A DNA stretch of 57,614 bases from assembly GCA_947454705.1 (NCBI GenBank), contig CANGKZ010000033.1:1-57614 (forward strand), read 5' to 3'. Under the pieces are notes generated by a model. That model was not told the DNA's origin and searched no databases. It saw nothing but the letters and a program-made list of their open reading frames with translations. The stretch comes from Verrucomicrobiota bacterium (GTDB lineage: Bacteria; Verrucomicrobiota; Verrucomicrobiia; Limisphaerales; UBA9464). A program made the position numbers and the translations under genes. Of this stretch, positions 35,516-44,758 are shown in pieces (position 1 is the stretch's first letter; each line of letters opens with the position of its first letter).

Positions 35516-37117
35516 TCAAACCCTGACCGAATCCCAGTCCAGACCGAACCGGGCGAGGTACTTTCTCAGTCGGTCGGCATCGTTCACCGCCTTGCGCTTT
35601 TCCCGGCTGACCGAAAACAGCGCGCGCCCGGCTTCGGAAAGCGACCGCGATTTCCGGCAGGCCACAACCACCTCGCGCAACTGCACGCGGTCGAAACGAT
35701 CCAAGTTTGATACTCCCTCGATCCCGAGCAGCGCGAGCAGCGGATCCGACGCATCGCCGGCACGTGCCACCGGTCCCCACTCGGAGCGCAGGCGTTCCAG
35801 CTCGGCATCGAGAAGTACCGCCGTGATGCGTCCTCCGGGCGCGAGCGTGGCCAGACGGGTCACGCACGCATTCAGGTCGCGGAAGTTCGCGGTCCATCGC
35901 GCCTCGGGCGATCGGGCAAACTTCAGGAACCGCTCCCGCAATTCCCGGCTCAAGGTCACCCGGAGGTTGCGTCGCCGGCCGGCCTCCTCGAGTTCGAAGT
36001 CCAGGTTGGGCTCGATGTCCTCGGGGCGTGCCGCGAGGCCGGGCAATCGGAAGGTCCACAGATGAATGCGCGCCAGCAGGTCTTCGCGGAAACGTCCCGC
36101 CGCGACATCGGCCCGGAGGTCGCGGTTCGTTCCGGCGATGAGTTGAAAATCGCTCCCCACTTCGCGATCGCCGCCCAGCGGCAGGAACCGCTTTTCCTCG
36201 AGAGCGCGCAACAGCATGGCCTGTTCGTCCGGTCCGAGTTCGCCGATCTCATCGAGGAACAGCAATCCCCCGTCGGCGCTGCGCAACAGCCCCGGACGGT
36301 CCTTAGCCGCCCCGGTGAACGCGCCCTTCACGTGACCAAACAAGGCCGACATCGCGGCGTCGCCCCGCAGCGTGGCGCAGTTCAGGTCCACCATCGGACC
36401 GGTCAGTTGATGACGCGACTTCTTGAGTTCGTAGATGCGGCGGGCGAGCCGTGATTTGCCCGACCCCGTGGGTCCGAGCAGCAGCATGGGTTCCGTGGAA
36501 TGGATGGCGACCTGTTCAATGGAATCGATCAGCTGATTGAACTTCGCATTGCGCGTCTCAATTCCCGACTTGAGGAACGACACCGCATCCAGGGTTTCCC
36601 GCGAGAACCGGGCCGCGATGCGGTCGTACTTCGAGAGGTCGAGGTCGATGATGCTGAAGCTGCCCTTCGGATCGTCGCGTCGGCTGGCCTTGGGGGAAGT
36701 CTGGATCAGCCGCGCCGGGAGGTGTCGCGACTCGGTCAGCAGGAAGAGGCAGATCTGCTGCACATGGGTTCCCGTGGTGATGTGCACTAGGTACTCCTCC
36801 GCGTCGGGTCGAAACGGATAGCTCCGCGCCCACTCGTAAAGCGACGCGTACACTTCCTCGAAATCCCAGGGATTCTCCAACGGCTGGGGAATGAGATTCA
36901 CCCGGATGTCTTTTCGGACCCGGGCGAGATCCGCCGCCACGCACCGCGCCGTGTCCACATGCGCGGGCTGGTGCAGCAGTTCCACGCGGTCCACGGGCAG
37001 GTCGTCGTGCTGGGCCAGCGACACGGTCGGCCGCCACTTGGCCCACCGCTCCTGTCGGAACCCGGAATCCAGCGTGCTGCCCAGGATTCCCAAGATCACA
37101 CGTGGCTTCGATGACAT
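35516..37117 (-). CDS. rtcR: RNA-repair transcriptional activator RtcR
   Basis: This is a 533-residue sigma-54 activator, the length usual for RtcR. Residues about 1-180 form the CARF-like sensor of the family (VILGILGSTLDSGF, VHITTGTHVQQICLFLL). The AAA+ domain has the P-loop GPTGSGKS at 215-222, the sigma-54 contact loop GAFTGA at 265-270 and Walker B LLFLDEIGE near 286. The C-terminal part is the DNA-binding region. The ATG at 37115-37117 was chosen because sequence upstream is not family-like and would enter the promoter region. It is divergent from rtcB-rtcA, which it presumably activates in response to RNA-end ligands. Confidence 0.95.
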   Translation of the reverse strand: MSSKPRVILGILGSTLDSGFRQERWAKWRPTVSLAQHDDLPVDRVELLHQPAHVDTARCVAADLARVRKDIRVNLIPQPLENPWDFEEVYASLYEWARSYPFRPDAEEYLVHITTGTHVQQICLFLLTESRHLPARLIQTSPKASRRDDPKGSFSIIDLDLSKYDRIAARFSRETLDAVSFLKSGIETRNAKFNQLIDSIEQVAIHSTEPMLLLGPTGSGKSRLARRIYELKKSRHQLTGPMVDLNCATLRGDAAMSALFGHVKGAFTGAAKDRPGLLRSADGGLLFLDEIGELGPDEQAMLLRALEEKRFLPLGGDREVGSDFQLIAGTNRDLRADVAAGRFREDLLARIHLWTFRLPGLAARPEDIEPNLDFELEEAGRRRNLRVTLSRELRERFLKFARSPEARWTANFRDLNACVTRLATLAPGGRITAVLLDAELERLRSEWGPVARAGDASDPLLALLGIEGVSNLDRFDRVQLREVVVACRKSRSLSEAGRALFSVSREKRKAVNDADRLRKYLARFGLDWDSVRV

Positions 37118-37154
37118 ATCCCACAGGATAAGAAACGAGCGGATAGGCGCGCCA

Positions 37155-37217
37155 CCAAAAACCGGGTTGAACCCGCGATCCGTCGGAGCTTTATGGAAAT
37201 ACGCCAAAAACCGCGTT
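37155..37217. promoter_or_regulatory. Direct repeat, candidate RtcR-binding sites
   Basis: CCAAAAACCGGGTT (37155-37168) and CCAAAAACCGCGTT (37204-37217) are identical at 13 of 14 positions, 49 bp apart, close to a whole number of helical turns. They lie about 80 and 31 bp upstream of the sigma-54 -24 element. The first also forms half of an inverted repeat (CGGGT TGA ACCCG at 37163-37175). This layout suits activator upstream sites. Confidence 0.5.
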
Positions 37218-37247
37218 TTCTGGCCGTAACGAGTGGGGATTCCGGGT

Positions 37248-37262
37248 TGGCATGCCGCCTGC
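37248..37262 (+). promoter_or_regulatory. Sigma-54 promoter of rtcBA
   Basis: TGGCAT-N5-CTGC at 37248-37262 matches TGGCAC-N5-TTGC with two mismatches; the invariant GG (37249-37250) and GC (37261-37262) and their spacing are intact. Initiation near 37274 would leave a leader of about 38 bases. An adjacent RtcR gene makes sigma-54 dependence expected. Confidence 0.75.
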
Positions 37263-37311
37263 GATAAGGGGAGTGTCGATACACGACAAGACGAAGAAAC
37301 AAAGGCATTCG

Positions 37312-38706
37312 ATGAACACGAACGAGTTGGTGGAATTGGGGATTGGGGAAGGGGACGCCCTGCGGCTGGCCAAGGACTTGATGGCGACTTGGGCGCTGGC
37401 GGGAGTGAACCCGAAGACGTTTCGTGCCGAAATCGAAGCCGTGGTGGGGAACCCGTCGGCCTTCGAGGCCGATGCGGAACGGGGCGGGCTGGCGCGGGCG
37501 TTGATCGCCGGAGCGAAGTATCGGCGCGCACAGCCCGCCCCCTGGAAGCAGTGGGGTGCGGGGCTCGAACAGGAAGCCATCGCCCAGATGCGTCGCGCCA
37601 GCCAGCTCCCGGTCTCGGTGGCCGGGGCGCTCATGCCTGATGCCCACGTGGGCTACGGCCTGCCGATCGGCGGCGTGCTCGCCACCGAGGGCTCGGTGAT
37701 TCCGTACGCGGTGGGCGTGGATATTGCGTGTCGCATGAAGATGACCGTGCTGGATCTGCCGGTGCGCGATTTGGAGCGCCGACGCGACAAGCTGGTCCGG
37801 GCCATTGAGGACGAAACCCGTTTCGGAATCGGTGCGCGCTTCAAGGTCCACCGCGAGCACGAGGTCATGGATGCCGATTGGTCCGTGAGCCCGATCACGC
37901 GTCAGAACAAGGACCGCGCCGCATCGCAGCTTGGAACCAGCGGAAGTGGAAATCACTTCGTGGAGTTCGGCGTGTTCACCAATCCGGAGCCGATCGGCGA
38001 GTTGCCGGCCGGCGAACACGTGGCGCTGCTCAGCCATAGCGGAAGCCGCGGAACCGGGGCTGCGGTGTGTGATCACTACAGCAAGCTGGCCATGCGGTTG
38101 CGGTCGGATCTGCCGAAGGAAATGCGCCAGCTGTCCTGGCTCGATTTGGATTCGGCCGAGGGCCAGGAGTATTGGGCGGCGATGGAGTTGATGGGTCAGT
38201 ACGCGTCGGCCAACCACGCGTTGATCCACCGGCACATCGCTCAGCATCTCGGGCTCGAAGTGCGGCTCGATGTGGAAAACCACCACAACTTCGCGTGGAA
38301 GGAACGCCATCGCATTGACGGTGTGGAGCGCGACCTCGTGGTGCATCGCAAGGGCGCCACACCGGCCTCGGCGGGGGTGCTGGGAATCATTCCTGGTTCC
38401 ATGGCTTCGCCTGGATTCCTGGTGCGCGGACGCGGGAATCCAGAGTCGTTGAACTCGGCCTCGCACGGTGCAGGCCGCGTGATGAGCCGCACCAAGGCGG
38501 CGGCCACCTTTGATTGGAAGACCGTGGGTCGCGAATTGAAGGAGAGCGGGGTGGATCTGCTCTCGGCGGGCCTCGACGAGGTGCCGGGAGTGTACAAGGA
38601 CATCCATCAGGTGATGGCGGCGCAGACGGATCTCGTGGAAGTGCTCGGACGTTTTGATCCCAAGCTGGTCAAGATGGCCCCCCACGGGGAGCGGCCGGAG
38701 GATTGA
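37312..38706 (+). CDS. rtcB: RNA-splicing ligase RtcB
   Basis: This 464-residue RtcB joins RNA ends with 2',3'-cyclic phosphate and 5'-hydroxyl, using GTP and manganese. Family signatures: PDAHVGYGLPIGGV, GVDIACRM (the family norm is GVDIGCGM, so two residues differ), SGSGNHFVEFG, SHSGSRGTG, HNFAWKE, and near the C-terminus ASHGAGRVMSRTKA with the His that carries GMP. The start at 37312 (MNTNELVELGIGEG) was chosen because an upstream in-frame ATG-like region overlaps the sigma-54 promoter. It is the first gene of rtcBA. Confidence 0.95.
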   Translation: MNTNELVELGIGEGDALRLAKDLMATWALAGVNPKTFRAEIEAVVGNPSAFEADAERGGLARALIAGAKYRRAQPAPWKQWGAGLEQEAIAQMRRASQLPVSVAGALMPDAHVGYGLPIGGVLATEGSVIPYAVGVDIACRMKMTVLDLPVRDLERRRDKLVRAIEDETRFGIGARFKVHREHEVMDADWSVSPITRQNKDRAASQLGTSGSGNHFVEFGVFTNPEPIGELPAGEHVALLSHSGSRGTGAAVCDHYSKLAMRLRSDLPKEMRQLSWLDLDSAEGQEYWAAMELMGQYASANHALIHRHIAQHLGLEVRLDVENHHNFAWKERHRIDGVERDLVVHRKGATPASAGVLGIIPGSMASPGFLVRGRGNPESLNSASHGAGRVMSRTKAAATFDWKTVGRELKESGVDLLSAGLDEVPGVYKDIHQVMAAQTDLVEVLGRFDPKLVKMAPHGERPED

Positions 38707-38797
38707 GCCTCTCGAACGAGGCTCGTTGCGGAGCGGATAAAGAGGTGCGGGGGCGGGGACGACGTTGCAGTGCGCTGCGTCGGGACTCCGCCCCCGC
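38705..38797 (+). ncRNA. Structured intercistronic RNA between rtcB and rtcA
   Basis: Two stem-loops are visible. First, GAGCCTC (38705-38711) pairs with GAGGCTC (38718-38724). Second, an extended hairpin: GCGGGGGCGG (38747-38756) pairs with CCGCCCCCGC (38788-38797), then CGACG (38760-38764) with CGTCG (38778-38782), then CAG/CTG closing a TGCG loop. It could be an RNA processing signal, an attenuator, or a small RNA; Rtc loci are sometimes linked to Y RNAs, but no Ro60 gene is here. Confidence 0.45.
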
Positions 38798-38835
38798 GGA
38801 AACGGGGTGGGATTTCGGGGAGATGGCGGTGTCGC

Positions 38836-39876
38836 ATGATTGAAATCGATGGATCACAGGGAGAGGGCGGAGGGCAGGTGCTTCGGTCGGCGCTGGGGCT
38901 TTCCATGGCCACGGGACGGCCGTTTCGCATGACCCAAATTCGGGCTGGTCGGAAGACTCCTGGATTGATGAAGCAACATCACACTGCCGTGGAAGCCGCG
39001 GCCCGGATCTCCGGCGCGGAGGTGATCGGTTCGTTTGTGGGATCGACCTCGCTGGAGTTTCGACCGGGCCGTGTGGTGACGGGCACCTACGACTTCGACA
39101 TTGGGTCGGCAGGCAGCACCATCCTCGTGTTTCAAACGTTGCTCCCGGCCTTGCTGTCGGCGTCGGAGCCGACCGTGCTGACGCTTCGGGGCGGCACCCA
39201 CAATCCGTTCGCACCTTCGTTTGAATTCTTGGAACGGAGCTTTCTGCCCTGCCTCCGGAGAATAGGCGTGGCAGTCCATGCCGAGTTGGTTCGGCCCGGA
39301 TTCTTCCCGGCGGGCGGCGGCATTTTGAAGCTGCGCGTGGAGCCTTCGACGCGTTTGTCGACATTCGACCTCCTCGACTGCGGGGAACTGTCGGCCCCCG
39401 TTGCACGCGTGCTGCTCTCGCGGTTGCGGTCCGCTTGGGCGAATGACGGGATTCAGATCCTGAGGGAACAACTCGGACTCGCGGAATCGGCGGTGGAAAC
39501 GGTTTCGGTTCCCGATCCGATCGGCCCCGGGAACGCGCTCCTGGTCGAGTATCGCATGGAAACGTTCTCGGCCGTGTTCACGGGCATTGCCGATCGGCGG
39601 GCCACCAGCGGAGATGCCGCCCGGGAGGTCTGCGCCGAAGCATTGGCCTGGCGGAAGGCATCGGTGCCGGTGGACGAACATCTGGCCGATCAACTCCTGC
39701 TCCCGCTCGCACTCGCCGGTGGAGGAAGCTTCCGCACCACCGCACCTTCCGGCCATTCCCGAACGCATGCCGACATTATCCATCGGTTCCTTCCGGTTCG
39801 GGTTGGGTTTGAGCTGGATTCAGATCGGACATGGCGCGTTGCGGTGGAGGGCGAGTCTCGCGCATCGACGGCTTGA
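38836..39876 (+). CDS. rtcA: RNA 3'-terminal phosphate cyclase RtcA
   Basis: This 346-residue protein converts RNA 3'-phosphates to 2',3'-cyclic phosphates with ATP, via an adenylated His. Family signatures are IEIDGSQGEGGGQVLRSALG at the start, GLMKQHHTAVEAAA, the GSAGSTILVFQTLLPALL segment, and HLADQLLLPLALAGGGSF. A C-terminal THADIIHRFLPV region contains the candidate nucleophile His. The start ATG at 38836 was chosen as the codon directly before MIEIDG. It follows rtcB across the structured gap. Confidence 0.95.
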   Translation: MIEIDGSQGEGGGQVLRSALGLSMATGRPFRMTQIRAGRKTPGLMKQHHTAVEAAARISGAEVIGSFVGSTSLEFRPGRVVTGTYDFDIGSAGSTILVFQTLLPALLSASEPTVLTLRGGTHNPFAPSFEFLERSFLPCLRRIGVAVHAELVRPGFFPAGGGILKLRVEPSTRLSTFDLLDCGELSAPVARVLLSRLRSAWANDGIQILREQLGLAESAVETVSVPDPIGPGNALLVEYRMETFSAVFTGIADRRATSGDAAREVCAEALAWRKASVPVDEHLADQLLLPLALAGGGSFRTTAPSGHSRTHADIIHRFLPVRVGFELDSDRTWRVAVEGESRASTA

Positions 39877-39909
39877 AGTGTCGATCGGAACCGTGGATTC
39901 AAGGGGCGG

Positions 39910-42900
39910 ATGATTCCCTTGCCACACGCACCGAGGCAGAGCGCATTCCATCGCGTTGTCACAACCGCGCTGGGATTTCTGTTCGGGCTGATGGGGTTCG
40001 TGTTCGTTGAGACCGCCTTCGGCGCGGGGCCGGAGCGATTGGGTCCTTCGTCACGGCGCACCGCGATCGCCTTTTCCGAACTGCATTTTGACGCGGATCC
40101 GGCGACGTCATCGCGAACGGGCTCGATGGAATTCGTGGCTCTCTTCAATGGCGACATCCTCCCGGTCGCGCTCGATGGCCATCGTCTCTCCGGCGCGATC
40201 CAGTTTCGTTTTCCTTCGGGCACACGGCTCGCCCCCGGGGCCACGTTGCTCGTTGCCCGGGATCCCCAGAAGATTCGTGCGCTTCATCCTTCGGCCACGG
40301 TGCTGGGTCCGTACGAGGGCTCGCTGCATTCGGAAGCGTTCCGACTCGAACTCCACGACGAATTCGGCGCCCTGCTGCTGGAGGTGCGCGTGGATCCGCA
40401 GGCCCGCTTTCCGGAGTTGAAGTCGAGGTTGGGACAATCGCTCGTGCTGACGCGTCCCTCGTACGGGGAAGGGAGTGTCCGCGCTTGGAGCCTCGGAGGG
40501 CGTCCGCTCGAATCGAATGGTAGTTCCGACGCGGGTTCCCAGTTGTCCCCCGTGGTGTTTAACGAGCTCCACTTTCATCCCATTTCTGGTTCGGACCACG
40601 ACCAGTTCATCGAGCTGTTCAATCGCACGGAACTAAGCGTGGATCTGACCGGATGGCGATTGAGCGGCGGCGTGGAATTCACCTTCGCCCGGGGAACGGT
40701 GATTCCCGCCCGCGGATATCTGGTGGTGGCGCGTGATGCCCGGCGGCTTCGCGGAAGGTCCTCCTTCCTCAATCGTGGGAACTGCATCGGCAACTTCTCC
40801 GGTGCGCTCAGCCACTCGGGAGAACGCATCGCCCTGGAGCGGCCAGCAGCGGGTGCGCGTGCCGCGGCGGGTGGATTTGAACTTGCGGAAGAAATGACCT
40901 ACCGCGCCGGTGGCCGCTGGGGGGTGTGGTCAGACGGCGGCGGGAGCACCTTGGAGCGGATCGATCCGGAGGCCGATGCTCGCGATGCGGATTCGTGGCG
41001 CGACAGCGATGAGTCGGCGAAATCGGAATGGACCCCAGTGGAATTCAGCGGACGCGTGGGCCCCGGGCTTGGAATCGGGGCAGGGACCTCTCTGCACCTT
41101 TACCTGCTCGGCGAAGGCGAGTGCCGCGTCGATGACGTGGAGCTGCGCGTGAATCAGGGCACGAATCGCGTGGTGAACGGGGGCTTCGAAGCCGCTTTGC
41201 AGGGCTGGAAGCCGATGGGCGCGATGGATCAATCCGGCGCTGAGCCAGGCGGCTTCAGCGGGGGCATGAGTTTGCATCTGCGCGCGGGCTCCCGGGGGGA
41301 TCCCGGGGCGAACAAGGTAGTGTCCGCCACGTTTGCAGCGGTGAAGGAGGGCGATTGGATCACTCTCCGATGCAAGGCGCGATGGCTCAGTGGATGGCCG
41401 GAATTGCTGCTGCGTCTTCAGGGCGGCGGGGCCGAGGCGGCCGGGAAACTCAAGCGGCCGATCATTTCTGGTACGCCAGGAGCGCGCAATTCCCGGGCGG
41501 TGTCGGCCGCCGGGCCTGCGATTCGATGGGTGGAGCATTTTCCCGTGTTGCCTCCGGCGAATGTTCCGGTGGTGGTGACGGCACGCGTCGAGACCCGGGG
41601 TGGACTCGATCGCGTGATGCTTCGGTATCGTGTGGATCCGGGCGTGGAAGTTCATGACCTCGCCATGAACGACCGCGGCGAGTCGGGCGATGCGGTGGCG
41701 GGCGACGGCGTGTTTAGCGTCACCGTTCCTGCGCAGCCCGCGGGGGCACTGGTCGCGTTTCATGTGGTTGCGGTCGGAGGCAACGGAGCAACGAATTCTT
41801 ATCCGCGCGAAGTGTTCCCCCGATCCGCCTCGGGCCGGTTTTTTCCCGGTGATTCGCTGTCGCACGAGTGCTTGGTGCGGTTCGGCGAGCCTCGGATCGA
41901 GGGTCCTTTGGCCACGTACCGAATTTGGATGACCCAGGCGAATCGGGATCGATGGATCGCCCGCGACCGCTTGAGCAATGCGGATCTCGACGTGACGTTC
42001 GTGTATGACGATCGACGCGTGATCTACGGGGCGGGGGCGCAAACGGCGGGCAGTCCGTGGCACACGGATCAGATGGCCACAGGGCCGGATGGCACGAACC
42101 GGTTCGACTACGTGGTGCATCTGCCCAAGGACGAACCGGTGCTCGGCGAGACGGATCTGAACCTGGTGATCCCGGGAAACGGCGACGGCTCCAACAGCAG
42201 CGATTTGAGCGCGCTCAGCGAGCCGGTGTCGCTGCAGGTATTTCACGACCTCGGCCTTCCTACGCTGCACCGGCGCTTCATTCATCTGTTCGTGAATGGG
42301 AGTGAACGGAGTGCGGTGTCCGGAGTGCCCGGGCATTTCGTGTATGAAGATGTCCAGCAGCCGAATGGGCATTCGCTGCAAGGCTGGTTCCCCGGGGCGT
42401 CCCACGCGCCCTGGTTCAAGATTGAGGATTGGTTCGAGTTCACCAATGCCATCGCCACCACGTTTGAGAACAAGGATGCCGACCTGCTGCGCCGCGTGAT
42501 TCCGGGAACCACGAGCCTCAGCACGGCCCCGTATCGGTTCATGTGGCGTCTTCGCGGCGTGCACGCGGGGGAATCGGCCAGTGACTACGGCGGGTTGTTT
42601 GAATTGATCGATGCCATGAGTCCCACGCTGGATCCCGCGGCGGAGGTGGACGTGGAGCGGGTGATGCGCGTGGCGGATCTGGACCAGTGGTTCCGGGTGA
42701 TCGCGTGTCAACGCGCGCTCGGGAACTGGGATTCCTACGGCTGGGATCGGGGCAAGAACTGCTACCTCTTCCGACCCCGCGGGGGGCGATTCGTGCTCGT
42801 TCCCTGGGATGTGGACGCCACGCTTGCGCTCGGCGGCAAGGAACCCGACAGCGACTGGTTCGAAGTCAACGATCCGCGCCTCGCATCCGCGTTGCGCGTG

Positions 42901-43368
42901 CCGCGCGTGAGGCGGAGTTATCTTCGATCGCTGCAGGAAGTGCTCGACGGGCCGTATCGCGAGGGTCGGCTGGAGGCGCAGTTCGACGAGCGCACCCAAG
43001 CGTTGCACGCGGCCGGGGTGACGACCGATTCGCAGCTTACAATTGAGAACAAGGCCTATTTGAAGACGCGTCGTGCGCACCTGCGAACCGAGCTGGCGCG
43101 GCATGCTGCGTCCTTCGCCGCCGAGTTGGATCCGCAGACGGGAACAACCCCTTCCCCACGCACCCTGCATGGCACGGCCCCGCTGGCGGTGGAATCCATC
43201 CGAGTTCACGGACGTCCGCTGGAGATTCGCTGGAAAAGTGTGACCGAATGGACTGCCCAAGTGCCGTTCGAACCCCCGAATGGGGCACGGGAAGCTGCGG
43301 TGGAATGCATCGGCTTCGATCGATTCGGAGCTCCGGTGTCGCAAGCTAGGATTGTGCTCCGATGGTAA
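39910..43368 (+). CDS. Second secreted lamin-tail / CotH protein
   Basis: This 1152-residue exported protein has a long N-region and a hydrophobic segment (about 15-37, TTALGFLFGLMGFVFVETAF) as signal. Lamin-tail-like modules start near residues 50 and 217 (SPVVFNELHFHP, DLTGWRLSGGVEFTF). A beta-rich galactose-binding-like segment follows (about 395-480), then an Ig-like region. The CotH-like domain covers about 660-1080, with TYRIWMTQANRDRW, a variant phosphate loop, and FVLVPWDVDATLALGG as the metal-binding part. It lies 33 bp after rtcA but is unrelated in function. Compared with the 1575-residue protein the CotH core is similar but the accessory domains differ. Confidence 0.85.
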   Translation: MIPLPHAPRQSAFHRVVTTALGFLFGLMGFVFVETAFGAGPERLGPSSRRTAIAFSELHFDADPATSSRTGSMEFVALFNGDILPVALDGHRLSGAIQFRFPSGTRLAPGATLLVARDPQKIRALHPSATVLGPYEGSLHSEAFRLELHDEFGALLLEVRVDPQARFPELKSRLGQSLVLTRPSYGEGSVRAWSLGGRPLESNGSSDAGSQLSPVVFNELHFHPISGSDHDQFIELFNRTELSVDLTGWRLSGGVEFTFARGTVIPARGYLVVARDARRLRGRSSFLNRGNCIGNFSGALSHSGERIALERPAAGARAAAGGFELAEEMTYRAGGRWGVWSDGGGSTLERIDPEADARDADSWRDSDESAKSEWTPVEFSGRVGPGLGIGAGTSLHLYLLGEGECRVDDVELRVNQGTNRVVNGGFEAALQGWKPMGAMDQSGAEPGGFSGGMSLHLRAGSRGDPGANKVVSATFAAVKEGDWITLRCKARWLSGWPELLLRLQGGGAEAAGKLKRPIISGTPGARNSRAVSAAGPAIRWVEHFPVLPPANVPVVVTARVETRGGLDRVMLRYRVDPGVEVHDLAMNDRGESGDAVAGDGVFSVTVPAQPAGALVAFHVVAVGGNGATNSYPREVFPRSASGRFFPGDSLSHECLVRFGEPRIEGPLATYRIWMTQANRDRWIARDRLSNADLDVTFVYDDRRVIYGAGAQTAGSPWHTDQMATGPDGTNRFDYVVHLPKDEPVLGETDLNLVIPGNGDGSNSSDLSALSEPVSLQVFHDLGLPTLHRRFIHLFVNGSERSAVSGVPGHFVYEDVQQPNGHSLQGWFPGASHAPWFKIEDWFEFTNAIATTFENKDADLLRRVIPGTTSLSTAPYRFMWRLRGVHAGESASDYGGLFELIDAMSPTLDPAAEVDVERVMRVADLDQWFRVIACQRALGNWDSYGWDRGKNCYLFRPRGGRFVLVPWDVDATLALGGKEPDSDWFEVNDPRLASALRVPRVRRSYLRSLQEVLDGPYREGRLEAQFDERTQALHAAGVTTDSQLTIENKAYLKTRRAHLRTELARHAASFAAELDPQTGTTPSPRTLHGTAPLAVESIRVHGRPLEIRWKSVTEWTAQVPFEPPNGAREAAVECIGFDRFGAPVSQARIVLRW

Positions 43369-43764
43369 GCCGAAGGGGGAGTTGAAGTTGAAAGGTTGAA
43401 TTTGGAAACGTTGGTTGAAGGGGTGAAAAGGTGAAGCGTTGAACGGGAATCCGACGCTGCCGCGAGGGTTTTCTCATTCGTTTGGAGTCCCGTCTTCAGA
43501 CGGTTCGGGGAGGCGTGTCTCGAGGGATGCAGCAGCTTGATTCTCAACCGTTCGATGGCCCCTTGGTTTTCACCTTTTTCCTTTGAACTTTTGCCTACCC
43601 TCCGGGGCCTGCTTTCCTGCTTTCCAGATTCAACCCCTTAGCTGTCGGACACGCGTTCTGGCATTGGCTGCTGACAGCAGTGCAGCGGTTGGAATAACTT
43701 CCGCTTATTCCTGACGCGTTCGCGGTGCTGTCCGGGTTTACTGCGTCTCCTTTCCAATCTGACT
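43369..43764. other. Intergenic region, purine/pyrimidine arms and dispersed repeat
   Basis: This 396-bp gap has no gene. Its left part (43380-43443) is purine-rich with repeated gttgaa and ggtgaa words; its right part (43557-43637) is pyrimidine-rich and roughly complementary, so the two can pair imperfectly over about 110 bases of spacer. The right arm ends in gctttccagattcaacccc (43619-43637), which recurs as gctttccaaattcaccccc at 50785-50803. Confidence 0.55.
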
Positions 43765-44367
43765 ATGGACATCGATCCCAAGGATCTCGTCGCCCAAGCC
43801 GCCGAGGCGCGTCCCGCAGCCGGCCCGGCGTGGTTGAACTCCGCGGTGGCCATCACGGTGGCCTTGCTCGCCACGTTTACCGGCATCTGCAAGGTGAAGG
43901 ACGATAATTTGGTTCAGGCCATGCAGCAGTCCCAGGCCGACAAGCTCGACCACTGGCAATATTATCAGGCGCGGAACATTCGCGAGGAGGTGGCGCGTGC
44001 CACGTTGGTGCAGCTTCGACTTCAGAAGAAAGCCGCGCCGCCGGCCCTGGCGGCCGAGTACGACGAACAGATCGAGGCGTACGAAAAAGTGTCTGCGGAA
44101 CAGAAGTCCAAGAAGGAGGAGCTGCGGAAAAGCGCCGAGCGCGATCAGGCGAACTACGACGCAATCAACTATCGCGACGACCAGTTTGATCTTTCCGACG
44201 CCTGCATCGCCATCGCGATTTCCCTGCTGGCAGTCACTTCACTCACGCAGCTCCGATGGCTCTTCATCGTGGCCATGATTCCGTCTGGTTTTGGGGTGTT
44301 GATGGGAATGGCAGGCTTGATGGGATGGCACTTCCATCCCGACGCGCTGATCCGCCTCCTCAGTTGA
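43765..44367 (+). CDS. DUF4337 membrane protein
   Basis: This 200-residue protein matches the DUF4337 pattern: a first membrane segment (about 24-41, LNSAVAITVALLATFTGI), then KVKDDNLVQAMQQSQADK and a charged helical region likely to be a coiled coil (about 60-130), then two C-terminal membrane segments (about 145-185, IAIAISLLAVTSLTQLRWLF and IPSGFGVLMGMAGLMGW). The function is unknown; it probably spans the inner membrane. It converges on the PqqD-like gene with a 24-bp gap. Confidence 0.85.
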   Translation: MDIDPKDLVAQAAEARPAAGPAWLNSAVAITVALLATFTGICKVKDDNLVQAMQQSQADKLDHWQYYQARNIREEVARATLVQLRLQKKAAPPALAAEYDEQIEAYEKVSAEQKSKKEELRKSAERDQANYDAINYRDDQFDLSDACIAIAISLLAVTSLTQLRWLFIVAMIPSGFGVLMGMAGLMGWHFHPDALIRLLS

Positions 44368-44391
44368 CGCACCGCGAAATCGGCGTGCCCC

Positions 44392-44700
44392 TCAAGATCC
44401 GGGCGGAGTGAAATTGTGGCTCGATGAATCTGCGATGACTCCGGCCGATAGAAGGCCTTCGATCAAGGTCCGGGTGGTCGCTGGCACCAGTTCAAACTCG
44501 GACTCCATCAGGGTGCAAAGCTCCTGAATGGAACGCTCCCCGTCGCAGTGTGAAAGGATCAGCTCCGCCGGATCATTCAGGGTGATCAAATCTCCGGTGG
44601 ATTCTTCATACAGCAGGCAGCCGTCGGGAAGGGGCTCCCAAACGAAACGATCGGTGACGTTCGGACGTAGATCCAAACCGGTTGAATGAGTCGTACTCAC
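44392..44700 (-). CDS. PqqD-like peptide-recognition protein
   Basis: This 102-residue protein has the PqqD fold pattern, a winged-helix RiPP recognition element that binds leader peptides for modifying enzymes: LRPNVTDRFVWEPLPDGCLL, then YEESTGDLITLNDPAELIL and the helices CDGERSIQELCTLMESEFE. It ends with a Ser/Pro-rich tail. No radical SAM or other modifying enzyme is adjacent. It lies 58 bp after a 51-residue twin-arginine mini-protein on the same strand, which is a natural candidate partner. That link is inference from proximity. Confidence 0.85.
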   Translation of the reverse strand: MSTTHSTGLDLRPNVTDRFVWEPLPDGCLLYEESTGDLITLNDPAELILSHCDGERSIQELCTLMESEFELVPATTRTLIEGLLSAGVIADSSSHNFTPPGS

Positions 44701-44758
44701 TGAAGTTCAGAAGATCGGATTACGTTCACTCGTGCACCGACTACTCGTTGTCCGCGGC

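Noticed and set aside
40930-43344. Long open frame on the minus strand, about 804 codons
   Set aside because: Antisense shadow of the second CotH protein in GC-rich DNA; no domain or signal seen.
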